Shown: positions 52,601-62,131, counted from the stretch's first letter. The stretch: DNA of 64,000 nt from Butyrivibrio sp. NC2002 (GCF_000702265.1 NZ_KL370880.1:248001-312000); one strand, 5' to 3'. Translations and numbers: made by a program. Notes: generated by a model not told the origin, from the letters alone.

Positions 52601-52629
52601 TACCTCCGATAATTATATTAGCGGAGGTA
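52601..52629 (+). promoter_or_regulatory. SD-sequestering hairpin before flgK
   Basis: TACCTCCG (52601-52608) pairs perfectly with CGGAGGTA (52622-52629), which contains the entire SD of flgK. The loop is 13 AT-rich bases and the ATG is six bases further. When folded, ribosome access to flgK should be blocked. Confidence 0.65.
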
Positions 52630-52634
52630 TTTTT

Positions 52635-54335
52635 ATGGCATCTTTAATGGGAAGTTTATTCATAGGCGTTTCAGGTTTGCAGGTATCGCAGAATGCCTTG
52701 AATACAACATCACACAACATGGCAAATATTGACACCGAGGGTTATACAAGGCAGCAGGTTCAGCAGGGAACACGTCCTTATATCACAACGGAAAAGGACT
52801 TCAGGACAATCTCCTGGAAGCAGACAGGCCTCGGTGTTGTTTATAACAATTGTAAGCAGGTGAGGAGCCTTTTCCTTGATCAGAGTTTCAGAGAGGAAAC
52901 AGGCAGATCATCTTTTTATGATGTCTCTGTTACTACACTTGAAGAAATAGAAGACCAGCTTCAGGAACTAAACGGTAATGAATTTGCAGATTCTTTAAAT
53001 AATTTGTGGACAGCAGTTCAGGAAATGAGTAAAAATCCTACTTCCGCAGTTAATCAGAATACTCTTGTTACCAGAGCAAATGAGTTTGTGACAAGAGCTC
53101 AGAGTGTATATGACGGACTTGTTAATTATCAGGAAAACATGGATAAGTCCGTGGCAAAGATAGTTGATGAGATCAATAAGATAGGTGACAGGATCCAGAA
53201 GCTAAACCTTCAGATAGTTGAAATAGAATCCGGACATCAGGAGCATGCCAATGATCTAAGAGATGAGAGAAATCTTCTTCTGGATCAGCTTGGTGAGTAT
53301 GGAAAGATAAGCTTTTACGAAGACGTATTTGGAAACATACTTGTATCTTTTGAAGGAACACAGTTTGTAACAACAGATCATGTAAATCACATGGCATGCG
53401 ACAATACACTTCCCGCAGATAAAGGGGGAAGCCCTTCAAACTACAATACTCCGTATTGGGAATTTGCAGCCAAGAAGGAATACAGCGAAGCCAGAGAAGA
53501 ATGGGTGGTGACTGATATAAGAGGTGCAAAGGTTTACGATATGACGCAGACCATCTCATCTTCCATGAAAACAGATATAGGGAAACTCAGATCAACACTT
53601 CTTGCAAGAGGTGACCACAACGCTACTTACCATGACATTACAGATGATCCCACAGGCAATTATTACAATAAGAATATAGCTCAGTCAGTCATCATGAATG
53701 TGGAAGCGGAATTTGACCAGATGGTAAAAAATATCTGTCAGGCAATAAACAAGATCTATGAGGAAGCGGGAAGTAACCCTGTCAATCTTGCAAAAGAGAG
53801 GGGTAAGCCCATAGAGGAAGAGGTTTCCGATTACGATCTGTTTAAGGTATTAAACGAAGAAGACTGCCTCAACTATGACATAGATGCAGACCATCCTGCG
53901 GGAACAGTCAGAAAAGGTTACATTATCTCAAATATAGCGGTAAATCCGATATATCTCCAGCAGCCAACTACCATGGGATTTTTACTTGCAGACGGAAGTG
54001 AAGATAATGAAACCATTGAAAAACTAAAGGGAGCGTTTACTTCAGCCGAATATCTTATAAATCCCAATGTGGCAACCAAGACTGATTTTTTAGGTTATTA
54101 CAATATGCTGGTTTCACAGGTTGCAAACTCCGGTGATGTTTATAAAGGTATTCAGACCAATCAGGAACTTACCGTAGATGCAGTATCGAACGCAAGAGAA
54201 CAGATTGTTGGTGTATCAAGCGACGAGGAACTTGAATTCATGATCAAATTCCAGAATGCGTTTAATGCATCAAGCAGATATGTGAATGTAGTCAGTGAAA
54301 TGATCGAACATATCGTTACTTCTCTTGGATCCTAA
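52635..54335 (+). CDS. flgK: Flagellar hook-associated protein 1 (first copy)
   Basis: FlgK forms the first hook-filament junction. ATG 52635 gives 566 residues starting MASLMGSLFIGVSGLQVSQN with the D0 motif NTTSHNMANIDTEGYTRQQV; the open frame further upstream lacks a suitable start and overlaps flgN. The C-terminal D0 region keeps NAREQIVGVSSDEELEFMIKFQNAFNASSRYVNVVSEM. The middle is variable. The SD is locked in a hairpin. A second flgK-type gene follows, so one of the two may be specialised. Confidence 0.92.
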   Translation: MASLMGSLFIGVSGLQVSQNALNTTSHNMANIDTEGYTRQQVQQGTRPYITTEKDFRTISWKQTGLGVVYNNCKQVRSLFLDQSFREETGRSSFYDVSVTTLEEIEDQLQELNGNEFADSLNNLWTAVQEMSKNPTSAVNQNTLVTRANEFVTRAQSVYDGLVNYQENMDKSVAKIVDEINKIGDRIQKLNLQIVEIESGHQEHANDLRDERNLLLDQLGEYGKISFYEDVFGNILVSFEGTQFVTTDHVNHMACDNTLPADKGGSPSNYNTPYWEFAAKKEYSEAREEWVVTDIRGAKVYDMTQTISSSMKTDIGKLRSTLLARGDHNATYHDITDDPTGNYYNKNIAQSVIMNVEAEFDQMVKNICQAINKIYEEAGSNPVNLAKERGKPIEEEVSDYDLFKVLNEEDCLNYDIDADHPAGTVRKGYIISNIAVNPIYLQQPTTMGFLLADGSEDNETIEKLKGAFTSAEYLINPNVATKTDFLGYYNMLVSQVANSGDVYKGIQTNQELTVDAVSNAREQIVGVSSDEELEFMIKFQNAFNASSRYVNVVSEMIEHIVTSLGS

Positions 54336-54404
54336 AACACTTAACGAGGTATTATCGAGTTTAGTGTTTTAGAGATGTTCTGTCGAACGGAGTGAGAGCA
54401 GAAC
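54334..54404 (+). terminator. Two consecutive hairpins between the flgK copies
   Basis: AAAACACT (54334-54341) pairs with AGTGTTTT (54363-54370); then GTTCTG (54377-54382) pairs with CAGAAC (54399-54404), followed by TTCATTTTTC. Partial termination between the two copies is plausible. TTAACGAGG occurs three times in this gap (54341, 54417, 54430), the last copy overlapping the SD of the next gene. Confidence 0.45.
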
Positions 54405-54447
54405 TTCATTTTTCACTTAACGAGGGATTTTAACGAGGAGAAATCAT

Positions 54448-56304
54448 ATGCCTTCAACTTTTTTTGGATTAAATATAGCGGCATCCGGACTAAGAGCAGC
54501 AAATGCTGCGCTCAATACTACTGCAAATAATATAGCCAACGCAAATACAGACACCTATTCAAGGCAGAAGGTTGAGCAGCGTGCATCTGATGCGCTGAGG
54601 GTTTTTACAACATACGGTACGGCAGGGGCAGGGGTTGATACCCTTTCTATTGAAAGAGTAAGGGATGAGTTTTACGACAATAAATACAGGCAAAATGAGA
54701 CACTTCTTGGCCAGGTTACTCAGAGAAATTATTTTAATATGCTAACTCAGGAGTACTTAAAAGATGATGGAGTAACAGGATTCTCGAGCCTGTTTTCCAA
54801 AATGGAATCTGCACTTCAGGACGTATTAAAGGCATCAGGAACGACAGAAGCCAAGGCAACTTTTGTATCATCTCTTTCTCAGATAACCGATTATTTTAAT
54901 CATTTGGACAGCTCATTTAAGCAGCTTCAGAACGATATCAATCAGGAAATAAAGATGGACTGCGATACCATCAATTCCTATGCTCAGCAGATATGCTCGC
55001 TCGATGAACAGATAAATACTATCGAGATGCAGGGATCAAAGGCAAATACACTTAGAGACCAGAGAGATGAGCTGCTTGATAAATTATCAAAGATAGTCGA
55101 TATAGAAGTTATAGAGACAAAGGTAGTAGATGACAACCAGCCTGACAGAGAGACAGGAGCAACAAGACTTATAGTAAATATCGCCGGTGGGCAGCAGCTC
55201 CTTGATACATATTCATACAGAAAACTCATCTGCCTTGCAAGAGAAAAGGCTGAGAATGTAAATCAAAGTGACCTTGTAGGACTCTACGATATCAAGTGGG
55301 CTCCGTCAAACTTCAAAGAAGGAGATGACACAAGCAAGCTTGATATTTTCAAGTTAAATAATAAGCTGATGGGCGGAGAACTTGAAGGCCTTATCGATAT
55401 GAGAGATGGCAACAACAACTCATATTTTAACGGCGAAGTTATTTCAAGCGTTAAGAACCAGGCTACAGGAGAAACGCAGGTAACGATCAAAGTCAGCGAT
55501 CCAAACCTCATGGATATGACAAAATGTACACTTCCGACAACCGGAAAGATGGAGGTTGCAAGTAAAATCTATGAGTTTAACGACTGGCAATATGATGGCG
55601 GAGATACCTATACATTCACACTTACGGCAAAGAGTACCAAGTCCACAACTCCTCCGACCGGAAGAACAGCAGAAGTCGGCAGTGGCTTTGAATACCAGGG
55701 CATTCCTTACTACATGGAGCAGATGAATGAGTGGATAAGGAAATTCTCTTCAAGAGTAAATGACATAATGTCGAATGGATATACCGCCGACTCCCTCGAG
55801 GGATCCTACATCCTGACAGGAACAAGTGATATGGACTCAAGTGCCCAGTATTCATATCAGCAGCTCACCACACTTTCTAACAACAAGGGATATTACGAGG
55901 TGACTGCAAGCAACTTTATCGTAACAAGAGAACTTGCTGCAAATGCAGACCTTCTGGCAACTAAACTGGATATCACTGAAGGCGAATCTGAGTATATGAA
56001 CGTCAAAGCTCTGTATGAGTTTTTGACAAAGGAAGACCTCTTTAGAGGTGCTACAAGCGGAGAATTCCTTGACAAGGTTCTTGGAGATATAGCTCTTAAC
56101 TCTAGTAATTCCAAGACACTTGAGGAAACCTATACAGCACTTGAAAAGACCATAGGTAACCAGAGACTTTCGGTAATGGGCGTTGACTCAGACGAAGAAG
56201 CATCGGCTCTTGTACAGTATGAGCATACATACACACTTAATTCAAAGATGATAAATACGCTGACTAAGATCTATGACAGACTTATTCTTGAGACCGGCGT
56301 ATAA
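54448..56304 (+). CDS. flgK: Flagellar hook-associated protein 1 (second copy, FlgK-like)
   Basis: The 618-residue product begins with a clear FlgK/FlgE D0 region, FGLNIAASGLRAANAALNTTANNIANANTDTYSRQKVEQR, and ends with MGVDSDEEASALVQYEHTYTLNSKMINTLTKIYD. LRDQRDELLDKLSKI near 205-220 is also typical. The middle (about 300-450) holds an inserted beta-rich domain. It differs clearly from the first flgK at both ends, so it is an old paralogue, not a recent duplication. Expected roles are hook-filament junction assembly or replacement of the first copy under other conditions. FlgN is the likely chaperone for both. Confidence 0.87.
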   Translation: MPSTFFGLNIAASGLRAANAALNTTANNIANANTDTYSRQKVEQRASDALRVFTTYGTAGAGVDTLSIERVRDEFYDNKYRQNETLLGQVTQRNYFNMLTQEYLKDDGVTGFSSLFSKMESALQDVLKASGTTEAKATFVSSLSQITDYFNHLDSSFKQLQNDINQEIKMDCDTINSYAQQICSLDEQINTIEMQGSKANTLRDQRDELLDKLSKIVDIEVIETKVVDDNQPDRETGATRLIVNIAGGQQLLDTYSYRKLICLAREKAENVNQSDLVGLYDIKWAPSNFKEGDDTSKLDIFKLNNKLMGGELEGLIDMRDGNNNSYFNGEVISSVKNQATGETQVTIKVSDPNLMDMTKCTLPTTGKMEVASKIYEFNDWQYDGGDTYTFTLTAKSTKSTTPPTGRTAEVGSGFEYQGIPYYMEQMNEWIRKFSSRVNDIMSNGYTADSLEGSYILTGTSDMDSSAQYSYQQLTTLSNNKGYYEVTASNFIVTRELAANADLLATKLDITEGESEYMNVKALYEFLTKEDLFRGATSGEFLDKVLGDIALNSSNSKTLEETYTALEKTIGNQRLSVMGVDSDEEASALVQYEHTYTLNSKMINTLTKIYDRLILETGV

Positions 56305-56408
56305 AAATTTTAGGAAATACAGATTGCAGACATGGATCGTCGCTTGGTTTTTTAGAAAGACTCTAAAGGGAATTGGAGAATTTCTATCAGGATGCAGAGG
56401 ATTACAAC

Positions 56409-58514
56409 ATGAGAATCACCAACAAGATCATGAACAACAATTCCCTTTACAACATCAATAACAACAAGGTTGCTGAGGATGAAGTAAACACACAGATGGC
56501 TACAGGTAAAAAGATAGCAAGACCTTCCGATGATCCTGTAATAGCTATAAGAGCACTGAGACTTCGTTCGACAGTTACACAGCTCGACCAGTATTATAAC
56601 AAGAATGCTGCTGATGCAAAGAGCTGGATGGATGTAACAGAGGATGCACTTTCCACAGTTACGGATGTTCTGACAGATGCCATACAGCAGGTTAATAAGG
56701 GTTCTAACAAAGACCTTACGCTTGATGATCTAAATACGATCATCACTCAGCTTAAGGCTCTTTCCGATGAATATTATTCAACAGGAAATGTGGATTATGC
56801 CGGAAGATATATCTTTACCGGATACAGGACAGATACCACATTATCCTATGACAAGCCAACAACAGAGAATTTCACAGACATAAATGACGAGTTCAATGCT
56901 GCAAATATCGGGAAGTCTATAAGAACTGTAAATATGCAGTATCTTGATGCCGGAACGGTTTTAAATACAGATCCGGAAGGCTTGTATACTCAAGTTACGA
57001 CCGAGAATGATATCAAACAGGTTGAGGTAGGAAAGATAAGACTTTCATACGATAACCTTGATTATACACAGGGAATAGATAAGAGCGTCGAACTTAAATT
57101 CAGAGAAAATCTGGCACAGCCTGCAACATCATCGATAACTCAGACAGATCTTCCTTTCTTTGATCTTACTTTTGTTACAGACGATGGAATTGAACATAAG
57201 GCGTATGTGCCTTTTACTTCTGACTATAAAGTAACGATAGGTGATTATTCATATACCGCTGATTATGCCAATGTAAACGATCCTTCTCTGGGATATATTA
57301 TTGAAGCTGTAAATACTACAACCTTAGAGGCTTTCCAGTTTGAAGTATCACCTGACGGTGTTCTTACGGATGCAGATCATGACGGACACCTTGATGTGCC
57401 AAAGGGCGTACAGCAGGGCATAGTAACCATGAGTACGGCAAGTGTTTCAACTCTTGAATTTGCAGATGGAACCAATACCGAAACATCCCTGCCGCTTATT
57501 CCCGCTGTAGGGCAGCAGTACAACATAGAGGTTACAGGTGGTTTTTCATGTACTGTAAATGCTGATGGAACATATACTCTTAGAAAAGATACTGAGGATG
57601 ATGAGCTGGGAAATGCGACACAGACTGTTCTTCAGGTTACAGCTAACGGAAGTATGCATTCATCCTATAAAGAGACAACTATCAAGATTGATGCTGAACA
57701 TATCATTTATTCAACGTCTTCAGAAGATGAGATCGACGCAGCTTACAAGGCTCTTGAAGCAGATACAACAGGTAATCTTGTTTATCTTAATGCAAAAACC
57801 GGTGAGGTACTTTTAAATTCAGCACTAAAGGATAAGCTTGCAGCACTCTCTTATGTAAGTAATGCAAACACAATAGATGTCATATACGATAAAAAGGAAT
57901 GGCAGTCGGGAGATATCAGACCCCAGAATCTATTCTCCTGTGTAGACAAAGATGGCATTATTTACAACGGCGGAAGCGCAGCTCCCGATATTTCGTATGA
58001 TGTCGGATATTCACAGAAGATAACGGTCAATACTATAGCAAATACTGTTTTTTCCACAGTTATTAAAAGAGATATTTTCGATCTGACACAGCTTTCTTCC
58101 AAGATAAATGTCATATCCACAACTCTTTCTACACTTAAATCCAAGCTGGCAGAGCTTACGGATGAAACCGAGAAGGCACAGGTTCAGAAAGAAATAAATG
58201 CAGCACAAAAAGCTTATGATTACCTAAGGCAAAACATTCAGGAAGAGTTCGAACACAAGATAACAAGCATGCAGAAGGCACTTGATAAAGCTAATGTAGC
58301 TGTTACAGATAATGGTACAAGAAGCAAGAGATTGGAGCTCATCACATCAAGACTTCAGGATCAGACAACAACATTTAAGACATTGCAGTCCGACAACGAG
58401 GATGCAGATCTTGCAGAGACAGCAACAAACCTTGCAACAGCGCAGCTTACATATCAGGCAGCACTTATGTCAACAGGTAAGATAAGCAAAGACTCACTTA
58501 TGAATTACATCTAA
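56409..58514 (+). CDS. flgL: Flagellar hook-associated protein 3 with large central insertion
   Basis: FlgL forms the second hook-filament junction. ATG 56409 gives MRITNKIMNNNSLYNINNNK, the normal FlgL N-terminus, with SD AGAGGA; upstream in-frame codons lack an SD. The first about 150 residues (ATGKKIARPSDDP, AGRYIFTGYR) and the last about 60 (TATNLATAQLTYQAALMSTG) are standard. The total is 701 residues against about 300 in most bacteria. The extra 400 or so form beta-rich segments with a DADHDGHLD calcium-type loop near 330. The insertion is probably surface exposed. The gene is followed by fliW without a clear terminator. Confidence 0.9.
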   Translation: MRITNKIMNNNSLYNINNNKVAEDEVNTQMATGKKIARPSDDPVIAIRALRLRSTVTQLDQYYNKNAADAKSWMDVTEDALSTVTDVLTDAIQQVNKGSNKDLTLDDLNTIITQLKALSDEYYSTGNVDYAGRYIFTGYRTDTTLSYDKPTTENFTDINDEFNAANIGKSIRTVNMQYLDAGTVLNTDPEGLYTQVTTENDIKQVEVGKIRLSYDNLDYTQGIDKSVELKFRENLAQPATSSITQTDLPFFDLTFVTDDGIEHKAYVPFTSDYKVTIGDYSYTADYANVNDPSLGYIIEAVNTTTLEAFQFEVSPDGVLTDADHDGHLDVPKGVQQGIVTMSTASVSTLEFADGTNTETSLPLIPAVGQQYNIEVTGGFSCTVNADGTYTLRKDTEDDELGNATQTVLQVTANGSMHSSYKETTIKIDAEHIIYSTSSEDEIDAAYKALEADTTGNLVYLNAKTGEVLLNSALKDKLAALSYVSNANTIDVIYDKKEWQSGDIRPQNLFSCVDKDGIIYNGGSAAPDISYDVGYSQKITVNTIANTVFSTVIKRDIFDLTQLSSKINVISTTLSTLKSKLAELTDETEKAQVQKEINAAQKAYDYLRQNIQEEFEHKITSMQKALDKANVAVTDNGTRSKRLELITSRLQDQTTTFKTLQSDNEDADLAETATNLATAQLTYQAALMSTGKISKDSLMNYI

Positions 58515-58623
58515 TATAGCTATCAATGTAACAATAAATTTCCTTGCTATATTGCGTCAATTTGCATAAAATATTTATATAAGTAATCAGAAGACATTAC
58601 TTACTTTATGGAGGGGTATCACA

Positions 58624-59088
58624 ATGAGATTAACTACCAGGATTTTCGGGGAAATAGAGATTGAAGACAGCAAGATCATCCATTTCCCAAAGGGAATTAT
58701 AGGTTTCCCGGACATGACGCAGTTCGCGCTGATGCATGATAAGGACAAGGATTCAAATGCCATCAGATGGCTACAGTCACTTGATGAGCCTACATTTGCT
58801 ATGCCGGTAATGGATCCGCTTTATGTTAAGCCTGATTTCAACCCTGTTGTTGAAGAGGAGACAATCAAGGATCTGCTGCCACTTGCTGACGAGGATATGC
58901 TGGTTCTTGTAACAGTTACCGTTCCGCAGGATCTTACCAAAATGACAGTCAACTTAAAGGGACCTATTATCATCAATTCTGACAGCTGCATTGCTGCTCA
59001 GGTTATAATTGACGATGACGATTATCCTGTAAAGTATCCAATCTATGACTATCTCCAGAAGCAGAAGGAGATTGCACAGAAGAAATAA
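58624..59088 (+). CDS. fliW: Flagellar assembly factor FliW
   Basis: FliW binds flagellin and, when free, binds CsrA and relieves its block on flagellin translation. The 154-residue product has the family pattern: the FGEIEIEDSKIIHFPKGIIGFPD start, FAMPVMDPLYVKPDF near 60-74, and LVLVTVTVPQDLTKMTVNLKGPIIIN near 100-125. Length is normal. csrA follows 21 bases later and flagellin after that, the complete FliW-CsrA-flagellin loop known from B. subtilis. The SD is TGGAGGGG. Confidence 0.95.
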   Translation: MRLTTRIFGEIEIEDSKIIHFPKGIIGFPDMTQFALMHDKDKDSNAIRWLQSLDEPTFAMPVMDPLYVKPDFNPVVEEETIKDLLPLADEDMLVLVTVTVPQDLTKMTVNLKGPIIINSDSCIAAQVIIDDDDYPVKYPIYDYLQKQKEIAQKK

Positions 59089-59109
59089 TAGGGAGAGAGG
59101 AACGCGCCA

Positions 59110-59328
59110 ATGTTAGCATTATCAAGAAAAAAGAATGAGTCTATCATCGTTAATAATAATATAGAGATTACGATATTAGATATCCGTGGGGATCAGGTTA
59201 AGATCGGAATAGCTGCACCAAAAGAGGTTCCGATTTATCGAAAAGAGGTCTATCTCCAGATCCAGGCAGAGAACGAAGCTGCTACAAATGTGGATGGTAT
59301 CTCAGCACTTGCGGATTTGCTCAAGTAA
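59110..59328 (+). CDS. csrA: RNA-binding translational regulator CsrA
   Basis: CsrA is a small dimeric RNA-binding protein that blocks translation at GGA sites near the SD. The 72 residues include MLALSRKKNESIIV, ITILDIRGDQVKIGIAAPKEVPIYRKEVY, covering all five strands and the RNA-binding ends; the C-terminal tail is as in clostridial members. It follows fliW and precedes flagellin, its expected main target. A terminator follows. Confidence 0.96.
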   Translation: MLALSRKKNESIIVNNNIEITILDIRGDQVKIGIAAPKEVPIYRKEVYLQIQAENEAATNVDGISALADLLK

Positions 59329-59349
59329 TTATTTTAATTTAGTGTATTG

Positions 59350-59385
59350 CCCCGTGGTTTTTTATAAGCCACGGGGTTTGTTGTT
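59350..59385 (+). terminator. Rho-independent terminator after csrA
   Basis: CCCCGTGG (59350-59357) pairs perfectly with CCACGGGG (59369-59376), followed by TTTGTTGTT. It separates the flgM-csrA operon from flagellin. Confidence 0.9.
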
Positions 59386-59423
59386 ATACAGCTTTCTTAT
59401 CTGATTTTTATCTGATACACCAC

Positions 59424-59451
59424 TAATTATCAGGATATATTATGTCGAAAA
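59424..59451 (+). promoter_or_regulatory. Possible sigma-28-type promoter of flagellin
   Basis: TAAT at 59424-59427 and GTCGAAAA at 59444-59451, spacing 16. The match is weaker than at flgM, flaG and fliD. The leader to the ATG is about 35 bases and has an AGGGGGT SD, a possible CsrA site. Confidence 0.4.
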
Positions 59452-59489
59452 ACAAATTGAGATATAATTTTTTATAGTAGGGGGTCATT

Positions 59490-62087
59490 ATGATCATTCA
59501 GCATAATATAGCTTCGATGAATGCTCAGAGAATGCTTCAGACCACAACTACAAGACAGAAAAAATCCGCTGAAAAGCTTTCTTCCGGATACAGAATAAAC
59601 AGATCTTCCGATGATGCGGCAGGTCTTTCTATTAGTGAGAAAATGAGAAGACAGATAAGGGGTCTTACCAGAGCGTCAATCAATAATGATGACGGAATAT
59701 CTATGGCTCAGACCGCTGAAGGAGCTCTTTCCGAAGTCCACGATATGCTTCACAGGCTTGAAGAGCTTGCTGTTCAGGCAGCTACTGAGACGCTTTCAAG
59801 AAATGACAGGAGAGACATCCAGGCTGAGGTAGATCAGATCATTACGGAAATTGACAGGGTTTCAGAGACTACTAAATTTAATGAGACATACCTTCTTAAG
59901 GGAGGAAACGGAGAAGAGACAAGATATCTGAATATCCATGACGCAGGTCTTAAGGGAATAATCGGCAACTCTACTGATGGACCGGGGCATGGCACATTTA
60001 CCATGAACAGACTCAATTCTTCCGATCAGGTGATGATAGCAGGTCGCGTATATACCATAGGAACAGGAAAAGCTGATGTCCAGAATATTATAAATACTAC
60101 CGGAGTTGGCGGTGACACAGTTACGGTAAATGATGCTGTTACGTACCACATCATAGATCTTGCTAAGGACGCAGGAGGAAATGAGCTTCCCGCAAAGCAG
60201 GCGACAGCTATAAGTGAACAGATCAATTCTTCAACAAGAAAAGTAAATATAGGAACGAGTGAAACTTATTCTTTAAATGATTCCTATGGCGTAGCGCAGT
60301 TTAAATCTACAGTTGCAGGAAGCGTAAATAATTCCACGCAGACAGTTGTAATTGCAGGTGATAATAACGGACATGACGGAACCTATACACTTTTAAGCGG
60401 CGGATACAGGGCGGCACTTTCCGCGAATGTCGCAAATGCAGTTAATTCCAATACCTTAAATGTAACTGTTGGCGGAACAACTTATAAATTTAAAAATGCA
60501 AACGGTTATGTTGCAACGCTAAAAAGCGACCTTGCCAATATGGCACTTACCGCATCTACAGTTACCTGTAACGGTAATACCTTCGTTTTGCGACAGGGCA
60601 GTTCGGTTGCAGAAATGAGGAACAATGTAACAAGCGAGCTTTCTTCGCTATCACTGCCGACAACAATATCGATCTATGATTCCGATACCTCTCAAAGTAC
60701 GAGCTACAGAGTGATCGATGATTCGGAAACGGTTGACCCTGCAGCAATTCCTCAGGAAATAAACTTAAGTACTATTACATCGCAGATCAACTCGCTATCT
60801 GATAACTCAATAGTAAATTTTGCAGGAAACAGCTATATGCTTCAAAACTATAATGCTGCTTATGTTTCGGCGACTCTTTCATCTGTTGCCGATGATACCG
60901 AGGTAACAATAGATGGAAGCGGTAAATATATGGCGGAGTCATCTGTTTACAGCTTAAGTCAGGTAAGGTCGATCATTACAGATACCTCCCAGACAGCTTA
61001 TGGGACTAATGTGACAATAAACGGATCATCCGGAACGTCAAAATACACTGTAAGACCCTATGATGTAAATACAGTAAAAAATTATATTACATCTGCAAGT
61101 GTTGGAGGCGGAGATAGCGCTACCACAAGCGTTACTGTAGACGGAGCCAAATATGCACTTAGAAATTATGACCTTAATTCTGTAAAAAGCAGGGTCGGAG
61201 GCTATGGAATATCCGAATATAATGATGATACTACTGTGGGAGGCGTGATTACTGTAGATGGAACCTCCTATACAGCTGAGACTAATCTTTTCAGGCAGGC
61301 TATCTGCATAGCATACGGCGAGGACCAGCAGACCGTTGTGACTACACCTGGTGCGGACAGAGACGACCTTTTTCAGGATGGATATAAGGTTACTTATAAG
61401 GGAAAAAGCTATTATCTTATGTCTGATACCAATATGGATGGCTATGATGACACGGACAACTTCATAGTTACGGAAGGAAGAGCTTATAAAATAATTGCCA
61501 AGGAGCTGCAAAGAGCAAGCAGCATTGGCGCTACTGACACAGAAGCTGTGGTATATGACAAAAACAATAACGAAATCATAGATAATGTAACGATGGCTGC
61601 AGATTTTCTTGTTACGCCTACAAGTGATGATTCTCTTGTAAGATTTGAAATAGACAGGGGAAGTATGCACGTTCCGAAGGAGCTTGAAGTAAATATACAT
61701 GCGGGAACAGATGCAGACATGAATAACAAGATAGGTGTCGAAATCCGGGCTATGAGCGCTGAGAGGCTCGGACTTAAGAACCTTAATATGGTAGATGATA
61801 TCGGAATCTGTGCAACTTATGCGATAGATGCCATATCAGATGCTATTTCAGAGGTGTCCAGGCAGAGATCCCTGCTCGGCGCTGTGCAGAACAGGATGGA
61901 ACATACGATAAGGAATCTTGATAATGTTGTAGAGAATACCACTAGTTCAGAGAGCAGGCTCCGTGACACGGATATGGCTGATGAGATGGTAACCTACAGC
62001 AGAGATAATATACTTGCACAGGCAGGACAGGCGATGCTGGTCCAGGCAAACAAGACAAGCGAATCGGTGACAAGTCTTCTCTCCTAA
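59490..62087 (+). CDS. fliC: Flagellin with long repeat-bearing central region
   Basis: The flagellar filament subunit, 865 residues. D0/D1 N-terminal part: MIIQHNIASMNAQRML, KKSAEKLSSGYRINRSSDDAAGLSISEKMR, and the helix to about 150. C-terminal part (about 755-865): LGLKNLNMVDD, SEVSRQRSLLGAVQNRMEHTIRNLDNVVENT, ending in NKTSESVTSLLS. The centre (about 160-750) is Ser/Thr/Asn-rich and carries degenerate repeats of about 35-45 residues, each with a VTV-x-G-x-x-Y strand and then a segment like YDLNSVKS. It is about twice the usual size. No signal peptide, as expected for flagellar type III export. The many Ser/Thr sites fit glycosylation, for which nonulosonate genes lie 14 kb upstream. Confidence 0.96.
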   Translation: MIIQHNIASMNAQRMLQTTTTRQKKSAEKLSSGYRINRSSDDAAGLSISEKMRRQIRGLTRASINNDDGISMAQTAEGALSEVHDMLHRLEELAVQAATETLSRNDRRDIQAEVDQIITEIDRVSETTKFNETYLLKGGNGEETRYLNIHDAGLKGIIGNSTDGPGHGTFTMNRLNSSDQVMIAGRVYTIGTGKADVQNIINTTGVGGDTVTVNDAVTYHIIDLAKDAGGNELPAKQATAISEQINSSTRKVNIGTSETYSLNDSYGVAQFKSTVAGSVNNSTQTVVIAGDNNGHDGTYTLLSGGYRAALSANVANAVNSNTLNVTVGGTTYKFKNANGYVATLKSDLANMALTASTVTCNGNTFVLRQGSSVAEMRNNVTSELSSLSLPTTISIYDSDTSQSTSYRVIDDSETVDPAAIPQEINLSTITSQINSLSDNSIVNFAGNSYMLQNYNAAYVSATLSSVADDTEVTIDGSGKYMAESSVYSLSQVRSIITDTSQTAYGTNVTINGSSGTSKYTVRPYDVNTVKNYITSASVGGGDSATTSVTVDGAKYALRNYDLNSVKSRVGGYGISEYNDDTTVGGVITVDGTSYTAETNLFRQAICIAYGEDQQTVVTTPGADRDDLFQDGYKVTYKGKSYYLMSDTNMDGYDDTDNFIVTEGRAYKIIAKELQRASSIGATDTEAVVYDKNNNEIIDNVTMAADFLVTPTSDDSLVRFEIDRGSMHVPKELEVNIHAGTDADMNNKIGVEIRAMSAERLGLKNLNMVDDIGICATYAIDAISDAISEVSRQRSLLGAVQNRMEHTIRNLDNVVENTTSSESRLRDTDMADEMVTYSRDNILAQAGQAMLVQANKTSESVTSLLS

Positions 62088-62131
62088 TTATGTATTAGGA
62101 ATAAATATTTTATTAAATAATAATAACATGC

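Noticed and set aside
52509..52634. A longer FlgK starting within flgN
   Set aside because: The added residues do not resemble any FlgK N-terminus, and a strong SD precedes the ATG at 52635.
60330..61300. CRISPR or other DNA repeat array
   Set aside because: The repetition is at protein level, degenerate and in frame within flagellin; there are no identical direct repeats with unique spacers.
61038..61700. A 220-codon minus-strand frame inside flagellin
   Set aside because: It mirrors the Ser/Thr/Asn-rich flagellin repeats and is full of Ile/Ser/Tyr runs; no SD or family resemblance.
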